Source: Mycobacterium gallinarum (GTDB taxonomy: Bacteria; Actinomycetota; Actinomycetes; Mycobacteriales; Mycobacteriaceae). Taken from it: DNA of 64,000 nucleotides. Location: contig NZ_AP022601.1 of assembly GCF_010726765.1 (NCBI RefSeq), positions 2,604,001 through 2,668,000 on the forward strand, written 5' to 3'. The first letter of the stretch is position 1; every line of letters starts with the position of its first letter. Position numbers and translations under genes: made by a program. Positions 42,481 to 51,401 of this stretch are shown piece after piece. The notes under the pieces were generated by a model that saw only the letters and a program-made list of their open reading frames with translations, did not search any database and was not told where the DNA came from.

Positions 42481-43407
42481 ATGACTGAAGGGATGCTCGA
42501 TGCGGAGAAGATCTTGATCACCGGCGCCACGGGAAAAATCGCGTTCCCGATCGCGCGGGCGTTGGCACAGCGCAACGAGGTCTGGGGTGCCGCACGGCTG
42601 AGGGACCCCGCGGATCGCGACAAGCTCACGGCCGCCGGCATCACGCCGGTGACATTCGACATGAGCGTCGGCGACTTCTCCGCGCTCCCCACCGATTTCA
42701 CCTACGTGTTCCACGCGGCCGTCGACGCCGGCTCCGGTGATTGGGAACAATGTGTCGACACGACCGCGCAGAAATCCGGCGATCTGCTGTACCACTGCCG
42801 CACCGCAAAGGGTTTCGTGTTCTGCTCGACCGGATCGGTGTACGGGTACCAGGGACAGCGGCCGCTGCGGGAATCGGATCCGCCGGGCGTTCCGCTGCGT
42901 CCGAACTACAGCTTCTCCAAGATCGCCGCCGAGGCCGTGTGCACCTGGATCGCGAAGCAGTTCGACATACCGCTCACGATCATCCGCATCTGCTCGACCT
43001 ACGGCCCGGAAGGCGGAGCCCCCGCTGACCGGCTCGACATGATGTTGGCGGGCACGCCGATTCGGCTGCATCCCGACAAACCCAACAACTACAACCCGCT
43101 CTACGAGGACGACTACGTCGAACTCGGCATCCGGGCGATGGAGGTCGCGGCGACGCCGCCCATCGTGGTGAACTGGGCCGGCAGCGAGACGGTCAGCGCC
43201 GAAGACTACTGCGCCTACCTCGGTGAGCTCGTCGGCGTCGAACCGGTCTTCACCTACACCGCGGACGCACACACACCGTTATGGCCCGACGTCACCTACA
43301 TGCACGAAATACTCGGTGCGACCAAAGTGCACTGGCGTGACGGGTTCCGGCGCATGGTCGCGGCCCGTCATCCTGAAATCGCTTTGTTCGAACCACTGAC
43401 GCCCTAA
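42481..43407 (+). CDS. NAD-dependent epimerase/dehydratase family protein
   Basis: 308 residues of the extended SDR type. GATGKIAFPIA at 15-25 for NAD, FCSTGSVYGY with the catalytic Ser/Thr, Y143-x3-K147 (NYSFSKIAAEA), and the TYGPEGGAP loop. ATG start. Sugar-nucleotide epimerase or 3-beta-hydroxysteroid-dehydrogenase-like activity cannot be told apart by sequence alone. First of three plus-strand genes. Confidence 0.9.
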   Translation: MTEGMLDAEKILITGATGKIAFPIARALAQRNEVWGAARLRDPADRDKLTAAGITPVTFDMSVGDFSALPTDFTYVFHAAVDAGSGDWEQCVDTTAQKSGDLLYHCRTAKGFVFCSTGSVYGYQGQRPLRESDPPGVPLRPNYSFSKIAAEAVCTWIAKQFDIPLTIIRICSTYGPEGGAPADRLDMMLAGTPIRLHPDKPNNYNPLYEDDYVELGIRAMEVAATPPIVVNWAGSETVSAEDYCAYLGELVGVEPVFTYTADAHTPLWPDVTYMHEILGATKVHWRDGFRRMVAARHPEIALFEPLTP

Positions 43408-43416
43408 GGACATTTG

Positions 43417-44160
43417 ATGCAGCTGCCCGGAACGCCGTCCGACGAAATCGATGACGTCCTTGCCACCGGCCGTGGCGACATCACCACGTTGTTCGTCTCG
43501 ATGGCCACGCGGCACCCCGACGGTACCGATGCCGAATACCTGCGCTGGCACACACTCGATCACCGTCCCGAACAACACCGACTGTCGGCCGTGCGCGCGT
43601 CCCTGCGGTTGGTGTCGACGCCCGCATGCCGCGCCGCCCGCGCTACGGAGACCGAACCCTACGACACCATCGACCATGTCATGACGTACTTCTTCACAGA
43701 CCCCGGCGGCATGGAAGGCTTTCTCGCACTGGCGAAGGCGCTGATCGGCGGCAAGCGCAAACTGCCGCTGCTGCCACCCGTCGAGCGCGGTGTCTACGAC
43801 GTGCGGAGCAAGTCTGCCGCACCGCGGGTCAAGGTGGGCGCCGACGTGCTGCCGTGGTGGCCGGTGAAGGGTGTGTACCTGCTGCTCGAACGTGGCGACG
43901 CGCCGGCAGATCCGTTGCTCGCGGTCGACGGGGTGGCCGGCATCTGGTCGGCGGCGACGCTGGACGTCGATGCGAGACTGGCGAGTGCACCAGTGGGTCA
44001 AACCGTCACCTACTGCTTTCTCGACGACGATCCTCTTGCCACCGCGGAACGCCTTGAGCCGGTGTTGACTTCGCGATGGGACCAGGGCGAAGTCGAACCG
44101 CTGCTGGCCGCACCGTTCTACCCCGTCGTACCGCACGAATGGGATCGCTATGTGCCGTAG
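43417..44160 (+). CDS. protein of unknown function, possible dimeric alpha/beta barrel
   Basis: 247 residues. TTLFVSMATRHPDGTDAEYL followed by RWHTLDHRPEQHR looks like an EthD-type dimeric alpha/beta barrel entry, and a second similar half may start near VKGVYLLLERG. ATG 43417 chosen for AAGGA six bases upstream; TTG 43414 is next to it. Nine bases separate it from the LLM gene. Not recognised beyond this. Confidence 0.78.
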   Translation: MQLPGTPSDEIDDVLATGRGDITTLFVSMATRHPDGTDAEYLRWHTLDHRPEQHRLSAVRASLRLVSTPACRAARATETEPYDTIDHVMTYFFTDPGGMEGFLALAKALIGGKRKLPLLPPVERGVYDVRSKSAAPRVKVGADVLPWWPVKGVYLLLERGDAPADPLLAVDGVAGIWSAATLDVDARLASAPVGQTVTYCFLDDDPLATAERLEPVLTSRWDQGEVEPLLAAPFYPVVPHEWDRYVP

Positions 44161-44169
44161 GAGGCTTTG

Positions 44170-45138
44170 ATGCGGATCGGCCTGATGATCGGCTCGGACA
44201 AGGAGCGTTCACGCGCCGACCGGCTGACCGGGCTTCTCGACGACGGCAAGGCCGCCGAGCGTGACGGTTTCGCGTCGTTCTGGATTCCCCAGGTTCCCGG
44301 CTACCTCGACGCGATGACAGCGGTCGCGCTGCTTGGTCAGGTGACCGAGCGCATCGAGATCGGGACAGCAGTGGTGCCGATCCAGACGCGCCATCCGCTC
44401 ATCATGGCGCAGCAGGCCCTGACCACCCAGGTGGCCTGCTCGGGCCGCTTCTCGCTGGGCCTCGGCCCGTCTCACCACTGGATCATCACCGACCAACTCG
44501 GACTTCCCTACGACAAGCCGGCCCTGCTGGTGCGCGACTACCTCGATGTGCTGGACGCGGCGTTCGCCGGTCCTGGCCCGATCGCAGTGGACAACAACAG
44601 CTTCCGCGTGCATAGCCCGGTGGATGTCACCGAGGACTTCGAGATGCGGGTACTCGTGGCCGCACTCGGACCCGCAATGCTGCGCATCGCAGGCGAACGC
44701 ACCGGCGGAACCATCCTGTGGATGGCCGACGAGCGGGCCATCGGCGACTACGTGGTGCCGCGCATCACGGAGGCCGCGCAGGCCGCCGGACGGTCCGGAA
44801 CTCGTGTCGTGGCGGGGGTGCCCGTCGCGCTCTGCTCGAACAATGAAACCGACGGCGCTCGCGAGTACGCGAGTGAGGTGCTGGGCCACGCCGACTTCTC
44901 CCCCAACTACGTCCGGCTGCTCGAACACGGTGACGCCGAGGACGTCGGGGACACCATGGCCGCGGGCGACGAAGCAACAGTGCTGGCCCGGCTGAAGAGT
45001 TACCGTGACGCCGGCGTCACCGATCTTGCCGTCCGGGTGGTCCCTCTTGGCGACGACGCGAAGGCTCGCAGCGAATCACGCCGCCGCACTGAGGAGTTCG
45101 TGGCCTCGCTTGTGTCGGAATTCGATTCTGGCGCATAG
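44170..45138 (+). CDS. LLM class F420-dependent oxidoreductase
   Basis: 322 residues. MRIGLMIGSD at the start, FASFWIPQVPGYLD, IEIGTAVVPIQTRHPLIMAQQ and FSLGLGPSHHW are typical of the F420-dependent luciferase-like fold. ATG 44170 with AGGAGG five bases upstream, one of the best ribosome sites in the window. The last 139 bases are overlapped on the other strand by the end of the VOC gene. Confidence 0.92.
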   Translation: MRIGLMIGSDKERSRADRLTGLLDDGKAAERDGFASFWIPQVPGYLDAMTAVALLGQVTERIEIGTAVVPIQTRHPLIMAQQALTTQVACSGRFSLGLGPSHHWIITDQLGLPYDKPALLVRDYLDVLDAAFAGPGPIAVDNNSFRVHSPVDVTEDFEMRVLVAALGPAMLRIAGERTGGTILWMADERAIGDYVVPRITEAAQAAGRSGTRVVAGVPVALCSNNETDGAREYASEVLGHADFSPNYVRLLEHGDAEDVGDTMAAGDEATVLARLKSYRDAGVTDLAVRVVPLGDDAKARSESRRRTEEFVASLVSEFDSGA

Positions 45139-45539
45139 GCACCCATGAATTCGATGGGGACCCCACCCATCGTGCAGAAGAACAGGTCAACGCCCGAAAT
45201 CCCGGTGTCGAATACCGTGACGTCGTCCGTGAACGTGCTCGCCTTGTCCTTGGTACCGGAGAAGTCGTCGGTCAGAAACGACAGAGCGGCCAGGCCCTCC
45301 GGAGCGAAATCACGCAAGTGTTCGGGCACGTCGAGCACCTCGATCAAGCCACCTTCGCCGCCACCTAAGATCGTCACGTCGGCTCCGTCGGACGGTGGCC
45401 ATCCCAACGTAGCTTCAAATACTTCTCCGGGAATGTGCATTTCGGCTGTCACCGTCATCCCCACCACGTCAGTCAGGAACGCGGTGAAGGTCGCAGCCGA
45501 ATGGCTGCGCATGACGACGTGGTGCAGTTGGTTGGGCAT
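45000..45539 (-). CDS. VOC (glyoxalase-like) family protein with antisense-encoded tail
   Basis: 179 residues. LHHVVMRSHSAATFTAFLTDVVGM is the first beta-alpha unit of a vicinal-oxygen-chelate domain, and the domain seems finished at VPIEFMGAY near residue 133. The remaining 45 residues (Ser/Arg/Thr-rich) are read wholly antisense to the LLM gene, so the natural stop may have been lost. ATG start. 20 bases upstream of it ends the SDR gene. Metal ligand positions cannot be set by eye. Confidence 0.8.
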   Translation of the reverse strand: MPNQLHHVVMRSHSAATFTAFLTDVVGMTVTAEMHIPGEVFEATLGWPPSDGADVTILGGGEGGLIEVLDVPEHLRDFAPEGLAALSFLTDDFSGTKDKASTFTDDVTVFDTGISGVDLFFCTMGGVPIEFMGAYAPESNSDTSEATNSSVRRRDSLRAFASSPRGTTRTARSVTPASR

Positions 45540-45559
45540 CGTTGCTCCTTGTCCTTGAC

Positions 45560-46333
45560 TCAGGCGCCCAGCATGACGAGGCCGCCGTCAATCGCCACGA
45601 GTTGTCCGGTCATGAAATGTGAATCTGCACTGCAGAAGAACACCAACGCCGGACCGAGATCCTCGACCGGATCGCCGAGCGCGCCGCCGAGCGGAATCGT
45701 CTTCTTGATCTCCTCATCGATGAACTTCGCGGCCGCAGGTCCCAGGAATTCGCGCAGCCGGTCGGCTCCGGGTGTCTGCACGGCGGGGGCCAGTGCGATC
45801 GCCGAGATCTTCTCGGACGCCCACGCCTTGGCGATCGAGCGGGTCCAGGCCGACACCGCGCCCTTGGTCGCGGCGTAGACCGCCGAGATCGGACTGCCCA
45901 TCACGGCCTCCCCCGACCCGAAGTTGATGATGCGGCCGCCGCCGCTGCGGCGCATCACCGCGTAGGCGGCCTGGTTGGTGAAGATGGTCGCCTTGATGTT
46001 GGTGTCCATCAGGAAGTCGATGTCGTCGCCGGTGATCTGGCCGGGGATGCCCGCCTGCCACATGCCGGCCGCGTGCAACAGCACATCGAGGCCACCCATC
46101 TGCTGGGCGGCGGTGGCCACCATGTCGTCGACGGCAGCAGCGTCGCGCACGTCGCACTGCAGCCATGAAACGCCATCGACGTCGGGCGGGGGTGTCGAGT
46201 GATACGTCGCCACGACCTGCGCGCCCGCCCCGCTGAGCACCTCGACCGCCGCCGCACCGATACCCGTTGCACCGCCGGTCACCAATATTCGTCTGCCATC
46301 GAGGGAACCTGCCACCCCTAGATAGTTAGACAA
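45560..46333 (-). CDS. SDR family oxidoreductase
   Basis: 257 residues. VTGGATGIGAAAVEVL, HAAGMW, then INFGSGEAVMG with the Ser, and YAATKGAVSAW as YxxxK. TTG 46333 is the longest start; GTG 46315, six codons in, is an alternative, and neither has a clear ribosome site. The possible operator at 46322 overlaps the first codons. Divergent from tetR at 46379. Confidence 0.88.
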   Translation of the reverse strand: MSNYLGVAGSLDGRRILVTGGATGIGAAAVEVLSGAGAQVVATYHSTPPPDVDGVSWLQCDVRDAAAVDDMVATAAQQMGGLDVLLHAAGMWQAGIPGQITGDDIDFLMDTNIKATIFTNQAAYAVMRRSGGGRIINFGSGEAVMGSPISAVYAATKGAVSAWTRSIAKAWASEKISAIALAPAVQTPGADRLREFLGPAAAKFIDEEIKKTIPLGGALGDPVEDLGPALVFFCSADSHFMTGQLVAIDGGLVMLGA

Positions 46334-46344
46334 ACGTCAACTAT
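46322..46344. promoter_or_regulatory. imperfect inverted repeat between SDR and tetR
   Basis: ATAGTTAGAC-AAAC-GTCAACTAT: both halves read ATAGTT(A)GAC, the left with one extra A. It overlaps the longest SDR start and lies 35 bases before the tetR start. Fits an autoregulated divergent TetR switch. Confidence 0.5.
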
Positions 46345-46378
46345 ATGCAAGCCCCAATTTAGCTGTTACAGTGCGGCT

Positions 46379-47035
46379 GTGCCCAAATCTGTCGTGGCCA
46401 ACGGTGCTGACAGTGGTCAGCGGCGAGCGTCTTTCCAGCGTGCGCGGTCGCACGAAACGAAGCGCAGCCTGGTGCAGGCGGCCATGGCACTGTGGCGCAC
46501 CAACGGATACGCCCAGACCACTGTCGCCGACATCTGCCGGGCCGCCGGCGTCTCCCGCGCCCTGTTCTACTTCTATTTCCCCGCCAAAGAGGATGTGTTG
46601 TTCGAAGTCGGCCTCTTGTCGACGCGGGCGGCACAGAAGAAGGTGCACGCGATGCTCGACACCGACTATGAGATCGAGCACGTGATCGCCGAGGCGTTGC
46701 GCAGCCTCGAACGGTCGATGGCCCGCAACCCGCGCGACCTGATCGTCGAGACCATTCTCGAGGGGTACCGCCACGAGCACCGGATACTGTCCGGCGACGA
46801 GCGCAGCGACACCGATGCCGACATGTTCGGCGAACTGTTCGTCAAGGCTCAAACCGATGGCAAGCTTGCGGCCCATGTCGACGTGAAGCACCTGTCGCAC
46901 CTCGCCGGGATGCACGTCAGCGAGGGCGTGCGCCATTGGGCGTCGGGAGGTTTCGGCGACAAGTCCTTCTCCGAGGTGGTCACCACCGATATCGCCGCAC
47001 TGGTCGCCGGGTTCAACCTCAAGGCGCGACGATGA
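46379..47035 (+). CDS. TetR/AcrR family transcriptional regulator
   Basis: 218 residues. A basic N-terminal extension, then helix-turn-helix QTTVADICRAAGVSRALFYF and YFPAKEDVLFEVG. GTG start. Stop overlaps the alcohol dehydrogenase start by four bases, so it leads its own catabolic run (dehydrogenase, acyl-CoA dehydrogenase, kinase, quinone oxidoreductase) and probably controls it together with the divergent SDR. Confidence 0.92.
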   Translation: MPKSVVANGADSGQRRASFQRARSHETKRSLVQAAMALWRTNGYAQTTVADICRAAGVSRALFYFYFPAKEDVLFEVGLLSTRAAQKKVHAMLDTDYEIEHVIAEALRSLERSMARNPRDLIVETILEGYRHEHRILSGDERSDTDADMFGELFVKAQTDGKLAAHVDVKHLSHLAGMHVSEGVRHWASGGFGDKSFSEVVTTDIAALVAGFNLKARR

Positions 47036-48036
47036 AGGCGACGGTGATCACCGGGCCGAACGAAACCCAGGTGATCGACGTGCCGAAGCCGACGGTCGGA
47101 CCAAACGACGTCCTGATCAAGATGCGGGCCTGCGGAATCTGCGGATCCGACAGCCTGTACATCTCGATGGGAGGCTTCGGCAAGGGACACATGCCACTGG
47201 GCCACGAACCAGCCGGCGAGGTCGTCGAGATCGGAAGTGCGGTCACCGGTTTCACAATCGGCGACCACGTGGTCGTCAACCCGATGATCGCGCCGAGTGG
47301 AATCATCGGCAACGGTGGCAAATTCGGTGCGCTCGCCGAGCACCTGCTCATCGAGGACGCCGTCCGCGGCACGAGCGTCGAGGTCGTTCCCGATCACATT
47401 CCCTTCGAGGTGGCCGCACTCAACGAACCAATGGCGGTGGCCCGCCACGGCGTCAACCGGTGCCAACCGAAACCGTCCGACAAGGTCGTGATCTTTGGTG
47501 CGGGACCGATCGGATTGGGCGCCACCATCGGCTTCAAATCCATCGGCGTCGGCCACGTCGTGGTTGCCGACCTGATTCCCGCACGACTGGAGAAGGCCCT
47601 CGCCGTCGGCGCCGACGCCGTGATCAACTCCGCCGAGGAGGACGTCGCGAAACGGCTCATCGAACTGCACGGTGCCGGCGAGTCGATGTTTCCCGGCAAG
47701 GCGGGTACGGACATCTACTACGACGCCGCGGGTGCGCCGCGGGTGATCAGCGCGGCGTTGGGCGCCGCCAAGACGGGCGCGCGGCTGTGCGTCGTCGCGG
47801 TGCACAAGGAGCCCGTGGCCGTCGACTTCCTCAACGTCATGAGCAACGAGATCACCATCGTCGGGTCGATCGGCTACCCGGACGAGATCTTCGAAGTCAC
47901 CTCCGACATCGTCGCGAACTGGGAGAAGTACGCGGTGATCGTCAGCCACACAATCCCGTTCGCGGATGTCGACGAGGCGCTGCGAATCGCGTCCACCCCC
48001 GGCGCGGCCGACAAGGTCGTCGTCGTTTTCCAGTGA
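47032..48036 (+). CDS. zinc-type medium-chain alcohol dehydrogenase (structural zinc site absent)
   Basis: 334 residues. Catalytic zinc region ACGICGSD with C37, GHEPAGE with H58/E59, and GAGPIGLGA for NAD(P). The four-cysteine structural zinc lobe of classical enzymes is missing (NPMIAPSGIIGNGGKF at that place). ATG start overlaps tetR. Oxidises an alcohol or sugar-like hydroxyl; substrate unknown. Confidence 0.9.
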   Translation: MKATVITGPNETQVIDVPKPTVGPNDVLIKMRACGICGSDSLYISMGGFGKGHMPLGHEPAGEVVEIGSAVTGFTIGDHVVVNPMIAPSGIIGNGGKFGALAEHLLIEDAVRGTSVEVVPDHIPFEVAALNEPMAVARHGVNRCQPKPSDKVVIFGAGPIGLGATIGFKSIGVGHVVVADLIPARLEKALAVGADAVINSAEEDVAKRLIELHGAGESMFPGKAGTDIYYDAAGAPRVISAALGAAKTGARLCVVAVHKEPVAVDFLNVMSNEITIVGSIGYPDEIFEVTSDIVANWEKYAVIVSHTIPFADVDEALRIASTPGAADKVVVVFQ

Positions 48037-48060
48037 CTTACAACTGAGAGGAGTACGCAC

Positions 48061-49362
48061 ATGGCGTGGGATTTCGAGACCGACCCCGAGTACCAGAAGG
48101 TGCTGGATTGGGCCGACGAGTTCGTCCGCGAGGAGATCGAACCGCTGGACCTCGCGTTTCCGCACCTGCAGTTCACACCGCTGGAAGGCAAGCGGCGAGA
48201 TGCGATCGACCCCCTGAAGGAAGAGGTGCGCCGACGCGGGCTGTGGGCCACTCACCTCGGACCCGAACTCGGCGGACAAGGTTACGGGCAGCTGAAGCTG
48301 GCACTGCTCAACGAGATCCTCGGCCGCTCGCAATGGGCGCCGATCGTGTTCGGCTGCCAGGCGCCCGACACCGGCAACGCCGAGATCATCGCGCACTACG
48401 GCACCGACGAGCAGAAGCAGCGGTACCTGATGCCGCTACTGGGCGGCGAATTGTTCTCCTGCTACTCGATGACCGAACCGCACGCCGGCGCCGATCCCAC
48501 CCTGTTCACGACGTCCGCGGTACGCGACGGTGACGACTGGGTGATCAACGGCCACAAGTTCTTCTCCTCCAACGCCAGCACGGCCTCGTTTCTCATCGTC
48601 ATGGTCGTGACGAATCCCGACGTCAGTGCGCACCAAGGGATGTCGATGTTCCTGGTGCCTACCGACACCCCGGGGGTGAACATCATCCGCAACATCGGGT
48701 TGTACGGCGAACCCGAAGGCCAAGGATCACACGCATTGATCCACTACGACAACGTCCGGGTGCCCGCCGAGGCCCTGCTGGGTGGTGAGGGCCAGGCGTT
48801 CGTCATCGCACAGACGCGGCTCGGTGGCGGGCGCATCCACCACGCGATGCGGACCATCGGCATGTCACAGAGGGCGTTGGACATGATGTGCGAACGCGCG
48901 CTCAGTCGCGAGACGCAGGGTAGCCGACTGTCGGACAAGCAGTTCGTGCAGGGCTACATCGCCGACTCGTATGCCCAGCTACTGCAGTTCCGGCTGATGG
49001 TGCTCTACACCGCATGGGAGATCGACAAATACAACGACTACAAGAAGGTGCGCAAAGACATCGCCGCGGTCAAGGTCGCGATGCCCACGGTGCTGCACGA
49101 CATCGCTTGGCGGGCAATGCAAGTGCACGGCGCCCTTGGCGTCACCAACGAGATGCCGTTCCTCGGGATGGTCACCGGTGCCGCGGTGATGGGGCTGGCC
49201 GACGGACCCACCGAGGTGCACAAGACGACGGTGGCCAAGCAGGTGCTGCGCGACTACCGGCCCACCGAGGACACCTGGCCCACCGAATGGGAGCCGCGCA
49301 AACGCGAGGCGGCTCGGGCGAAGTACGCCGACTATCTCGAAAACGAGGTCGGGAATCTGTGA
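48061..49362 (+). CDS. acyl-CoA dehydrogenase, ACAD10/11-like
   Basis: 433 residues, paralogue of the gene at 9154 (MAWDFETDPEYQ versus MAWDFSTDPEWT, GLWATHLGPELGGQGYG, CYSMTEPHAGADP, AMQVHGALG, GLADGPTEVHK). ATG start with GAGAGGAG upstream. The stop overlaps the start of an aminoglycoside-phosphotransferase-like kinase gene by four bases. In animals, ACAD10 and ACAD11 carry these two domains on one chain. Confidence 0.94.
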   Translation: MAWDFETDPEYQKVLDWADEFVREEIEPLDLAFPHLQFTPLEGKRRDAIDPLKEEVRRRGLWATHLGPELGGQGYGQLKLALLNEILGRSQWAPIVFGCQAPDTGNAEIIAHYGTDEQKQRYLMPLLGGELFSCYSMTEPHAGADPTLFTTSAVRDGDDWVINGHKFFSSNASTASFLIVMVVTNPDVSAHQGMSMFLVPTDTPGVNIIRNIGLYGEPEGQGSHALIHYDNVRVPAEALLGGEGQAFVIAQTRLGGGRIHHAMRTIGMSQRALDMMCERALSRETQGSRLSDKQFVQGYIADSYAQLLQFRLMVLYTAWEIDKYNDYKKVRKDIAAVKVAMPTVLHDIAWRAMQVHGALGVTNEMPFLGMVTGAAVMGLADGPTEVHKTTVAKQVLRDYRPTEDTWPTEWEPRKREAARAKYADYLENEVGNL

Positions 49363-50384
49363 CCGAGGAGAAGATCGACACCGCGCGGCTCGCCGACTGG
49401 ATGGACGGGGCGCAGCTCCCCGGTAAGGGCGAACCCCTGCAGGCCGACTTCCTTTCCGGGGGTACGCAGAACGTCATCTACAAGGTCAGCCGAGGCGAGA
49501 ACGTGTGCGTCCTTCGCATGCCTCCAACGGGCGCCCCGCCGGACCGGGACAAAGGCATCCTGCGCGAATGGCGGATCATCGAGGCGCTCGACGGCACCGA
49601 CGTACCGCATACCGCGGCCGTAGGCGTCTGCGCAGACGCGTCGATTCTCGGCCGACCCTTCTATCTGATGGGATACGTCGACGGCTGGTCGCCGATGGAC
49701 CAGCACGGTAAGTGGCCCGAGCCGTTCGACAGCGATATGGCAGCGCGTCCCGGGCTGTCGTATCAGCTGGCCGAGGGAATCGCGCTGTTGTCGAAGGTCG
49801 ACTGGAAAGCCAAGGGACTGCAGGATCTTGGCCGCCCGGACGGTTTTCACGAACGCCAGGTCGACCGGTGGACCGCGTTCTTCGAACGGATCAAGGGCCG
49901 CGAGATCGACGGTCTCGACGCCGCGACGCGGTGGCTGCGCAACCACCGCCCGCTGGACTTCATCCCCGGCCTCATGCACGGCGACTATCAGTTCGCCAAC
50001 GTGATGTACCGGCACGGCGCGCCGGCGCAAATGGCCGCAATCGTCGACTGGGAGATGGGTACGGTCGGAGATCCGAAGCTCGACCTGGGATGGATGGTGC
50101 AGAGCTGGCCCGAGGACACCGATGAACCGTCGGCCATGAGCTACGTCGACATGCGCGGCATGCCGTCGCGTACCGCCGTGATCGATCACTACGCGAAGGT
50201 GTCCGGGCGTCAGGTCGACGATCTCGACTACTACCTGGTGCTGGCCAAGTGGAAGCTCGCGATCGTCCTGGAACAGGGTTTCCAGCGCGCGGGCGACAAC
50301 GAGAAACTGCTCGCGTATGGACCGGTCATCACGTCGTTGATGCGTTCAGCGGCCGACCTCGCGGAATCCAGCGACTACCGGTGA
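49359..50384 (+). CDS. phosphotransferase (APH/choline kinase-like), ACAD10/11 kinase-domain homologue
   Basis: 341 residues. FLSGGTQNVIYKV as nucleotide loop, VCVLRMP for the lysine-equivalent strand (here Arg), catalytic H207-G-D209 to N214 (HGDYQFANVM) and D230-x-E232 (IVDWEMGTVGDP). GTG start in the dehydrogenase stop. The pair is the split version of the ACAD10/11 fusion, in which the kinase domain phosphorylates 4-hydroxyacyl-CoA. A role in hydroxyacyl-CoA removal is thus likely. Confidence 0.92.
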   Translation: MTEEKIDTARLADWMDGAQLPGKGEPLQADFLSGGTQNVIYKVSRGENVCVLRMPPTGAPPDRDKGILREWRIIEALDGTDVPHTAAVGVCADASILGRPFYLMGYVDGWSPMDQHGKWPEPFDSDMAARPGLSYQLAEGIALLSKVDWKAKGLQDLGRPDGFHERQVDRWTAFFERIKGREIDGLDAATRWLRNHRPLDFIPGLMHGDYQFANVMYRHGAPAQMAAIVDWEMGTVGDPKLDLGWMVQSWPEDTDEPSAMSYVDMRGMPSRTAVIDHYAKVSGRQVDDLDYYLVLAKWKLAIVLEQGFQRAGDNEKLLAYGPVITSLMRSAADLAESSDYR

Positions 50385-51346
50385 GGGCCGCGGTCTGCCC
50401 GCAGTACGGACCGCCGGGCGTGGTCCGCATCGGCGACCAACCGTCTCCGGCCGTCGCGGCGGGACAGGTCCGCGTCCGTGTTGCGGCCGCCGCGGTCAAC
50501 TTCCCCGACGTGCTGTTGATCGCTGGCCAGTATCAGGTCACCGTGCCCGTCCCGTTCGTCCCCGGCAGTGAGTTCTCCGGCATGATCGTCGAAACCGGTT
50601 CTGAAACAACCGATTTTGCGATCGGCGACCGAGTCACCGGCACCGGGATGTTCGGTGCGTTCGCCGAGGAGGTCACCGTCGATCCGGCCGGGCTGGCCCG
50701 GATCCCCGACGGTGTCGACGACCGCACCGCTGCGGCGTTCGGCGTCGCATACCGCACGGCTTATCACACGCTGCGATCGGTGGCGCGGGTGCAATCCGGC
50801 GACCAGGTTGTCGTGCTCGGCGCGGGCGGCGGCGTCGGACTTGCGGCGGTTCAACTCGCGACGCAACTCGGCGCGTCAGTAGCCGCCGTGGCGTCGTCGG
50901 ACGAGAAGCTCGATGCCGCAGCTTCTTACGGAGCGCGACATCTGATCAACCATCGTTCAGGCGCGTTGCGGGACTTGCTGCGTAAAGCCCTGCCCGGTGG
51001 AGCCGACGCGGTCGTCGATCCGGTGGGCGGCGACCTGTCCGAGCCGGCTCTGCGCTCGCTGCGGCGAGGCGGACGGTTCGTGACCGTGGGCTTCGCCTCC
51101 GGTGACATCCCCCGCATCCCGCTGAATCTTGTTCTGGTGAAGGGGGTTCACGTCCTGGGCTTCCAGTTCCAGGATGTTCCCGCCGACGAATTCGCCCGTA
51201 ACGAGGACGAGCTGCGTGCACTTCTGGTGAGCGGCGCGGTGCGCCCGCACATCGGGGCGGTCTATCCGCTCGCCGAGACGGTCCGGGCGCTCGAGCACGT
51301 CGCCGAGGGCCGCGCGATCGGCAAGATCCTGATCGACCTCACCTGA
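50381..51346 (+). CDS. quinone oxidoreductase-like medium-chain dehydrogenase
   Basis: 321 residues of the zeta-crystallin type: no zinc ligands, AAAVNFPDVLLIAGQYQ, VPFVPGSEFSG, and NADPH loop LGAGGGVGLAA (147-156). GTG start overlaps the kinase stop. Usually reduces enones, enoyl-CoA or quinones. Ends at a strong hairpin. Confidence 0.92.
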   Translation: MRAAVCPQYGPPGVVRIGDQPSPAVAAGQVRVRVAAAAVNFPDVLLIAGQYQVTVPVPFVPGSEFSGMIVETGSETTDFAIGDRVTGTGMFGAFAEEVTVDPAGLARIPDGVDDRTAAAFGVAYRTAYHTLRSVARVQSGDQVVVLGAGGGVGLAAVQLATQLGASVAAVASSDEKLDAAASYGARHLINHRSGALRDLLRKALPGGADAVVDPVGGDLSEPALRSLRRGGRFVTVGFASGDIPRIPLNLVLVKGVHVLGFQFQDVPADEFARNEDELRALLVSGAVRPHIGAVYPLAETVRALEHVAEGRAIGKILIDLT

Positions 51347-51348
51347 CC

Positions 51349-51401
51349 GCGATTTGTGTGCATTTTGGAGCGGTGAGCGCACCAAAACGTGCACAAATCG
51401 C
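51349..51401. terminator. hairpin terminator between convergent genes
   Basis: 20-base stem GCGATTTGTGTGCATTTTGG (51349-51368) with 51382-51401, two G-U pairs and one mismatch, 13-base loop. It occupies the whole 54-base gap between the quinone oxidoreductase and the convergent small gene, overlapping the latter's stop. Confidence 0.75.

Noticed and set aside
46849..48396. 515-codon minus-strand open frame
   Set aside because: Antisense to tetR, alcohol dehydrogenase and acyl-CoA dehydrogenase, all with strong motifs.
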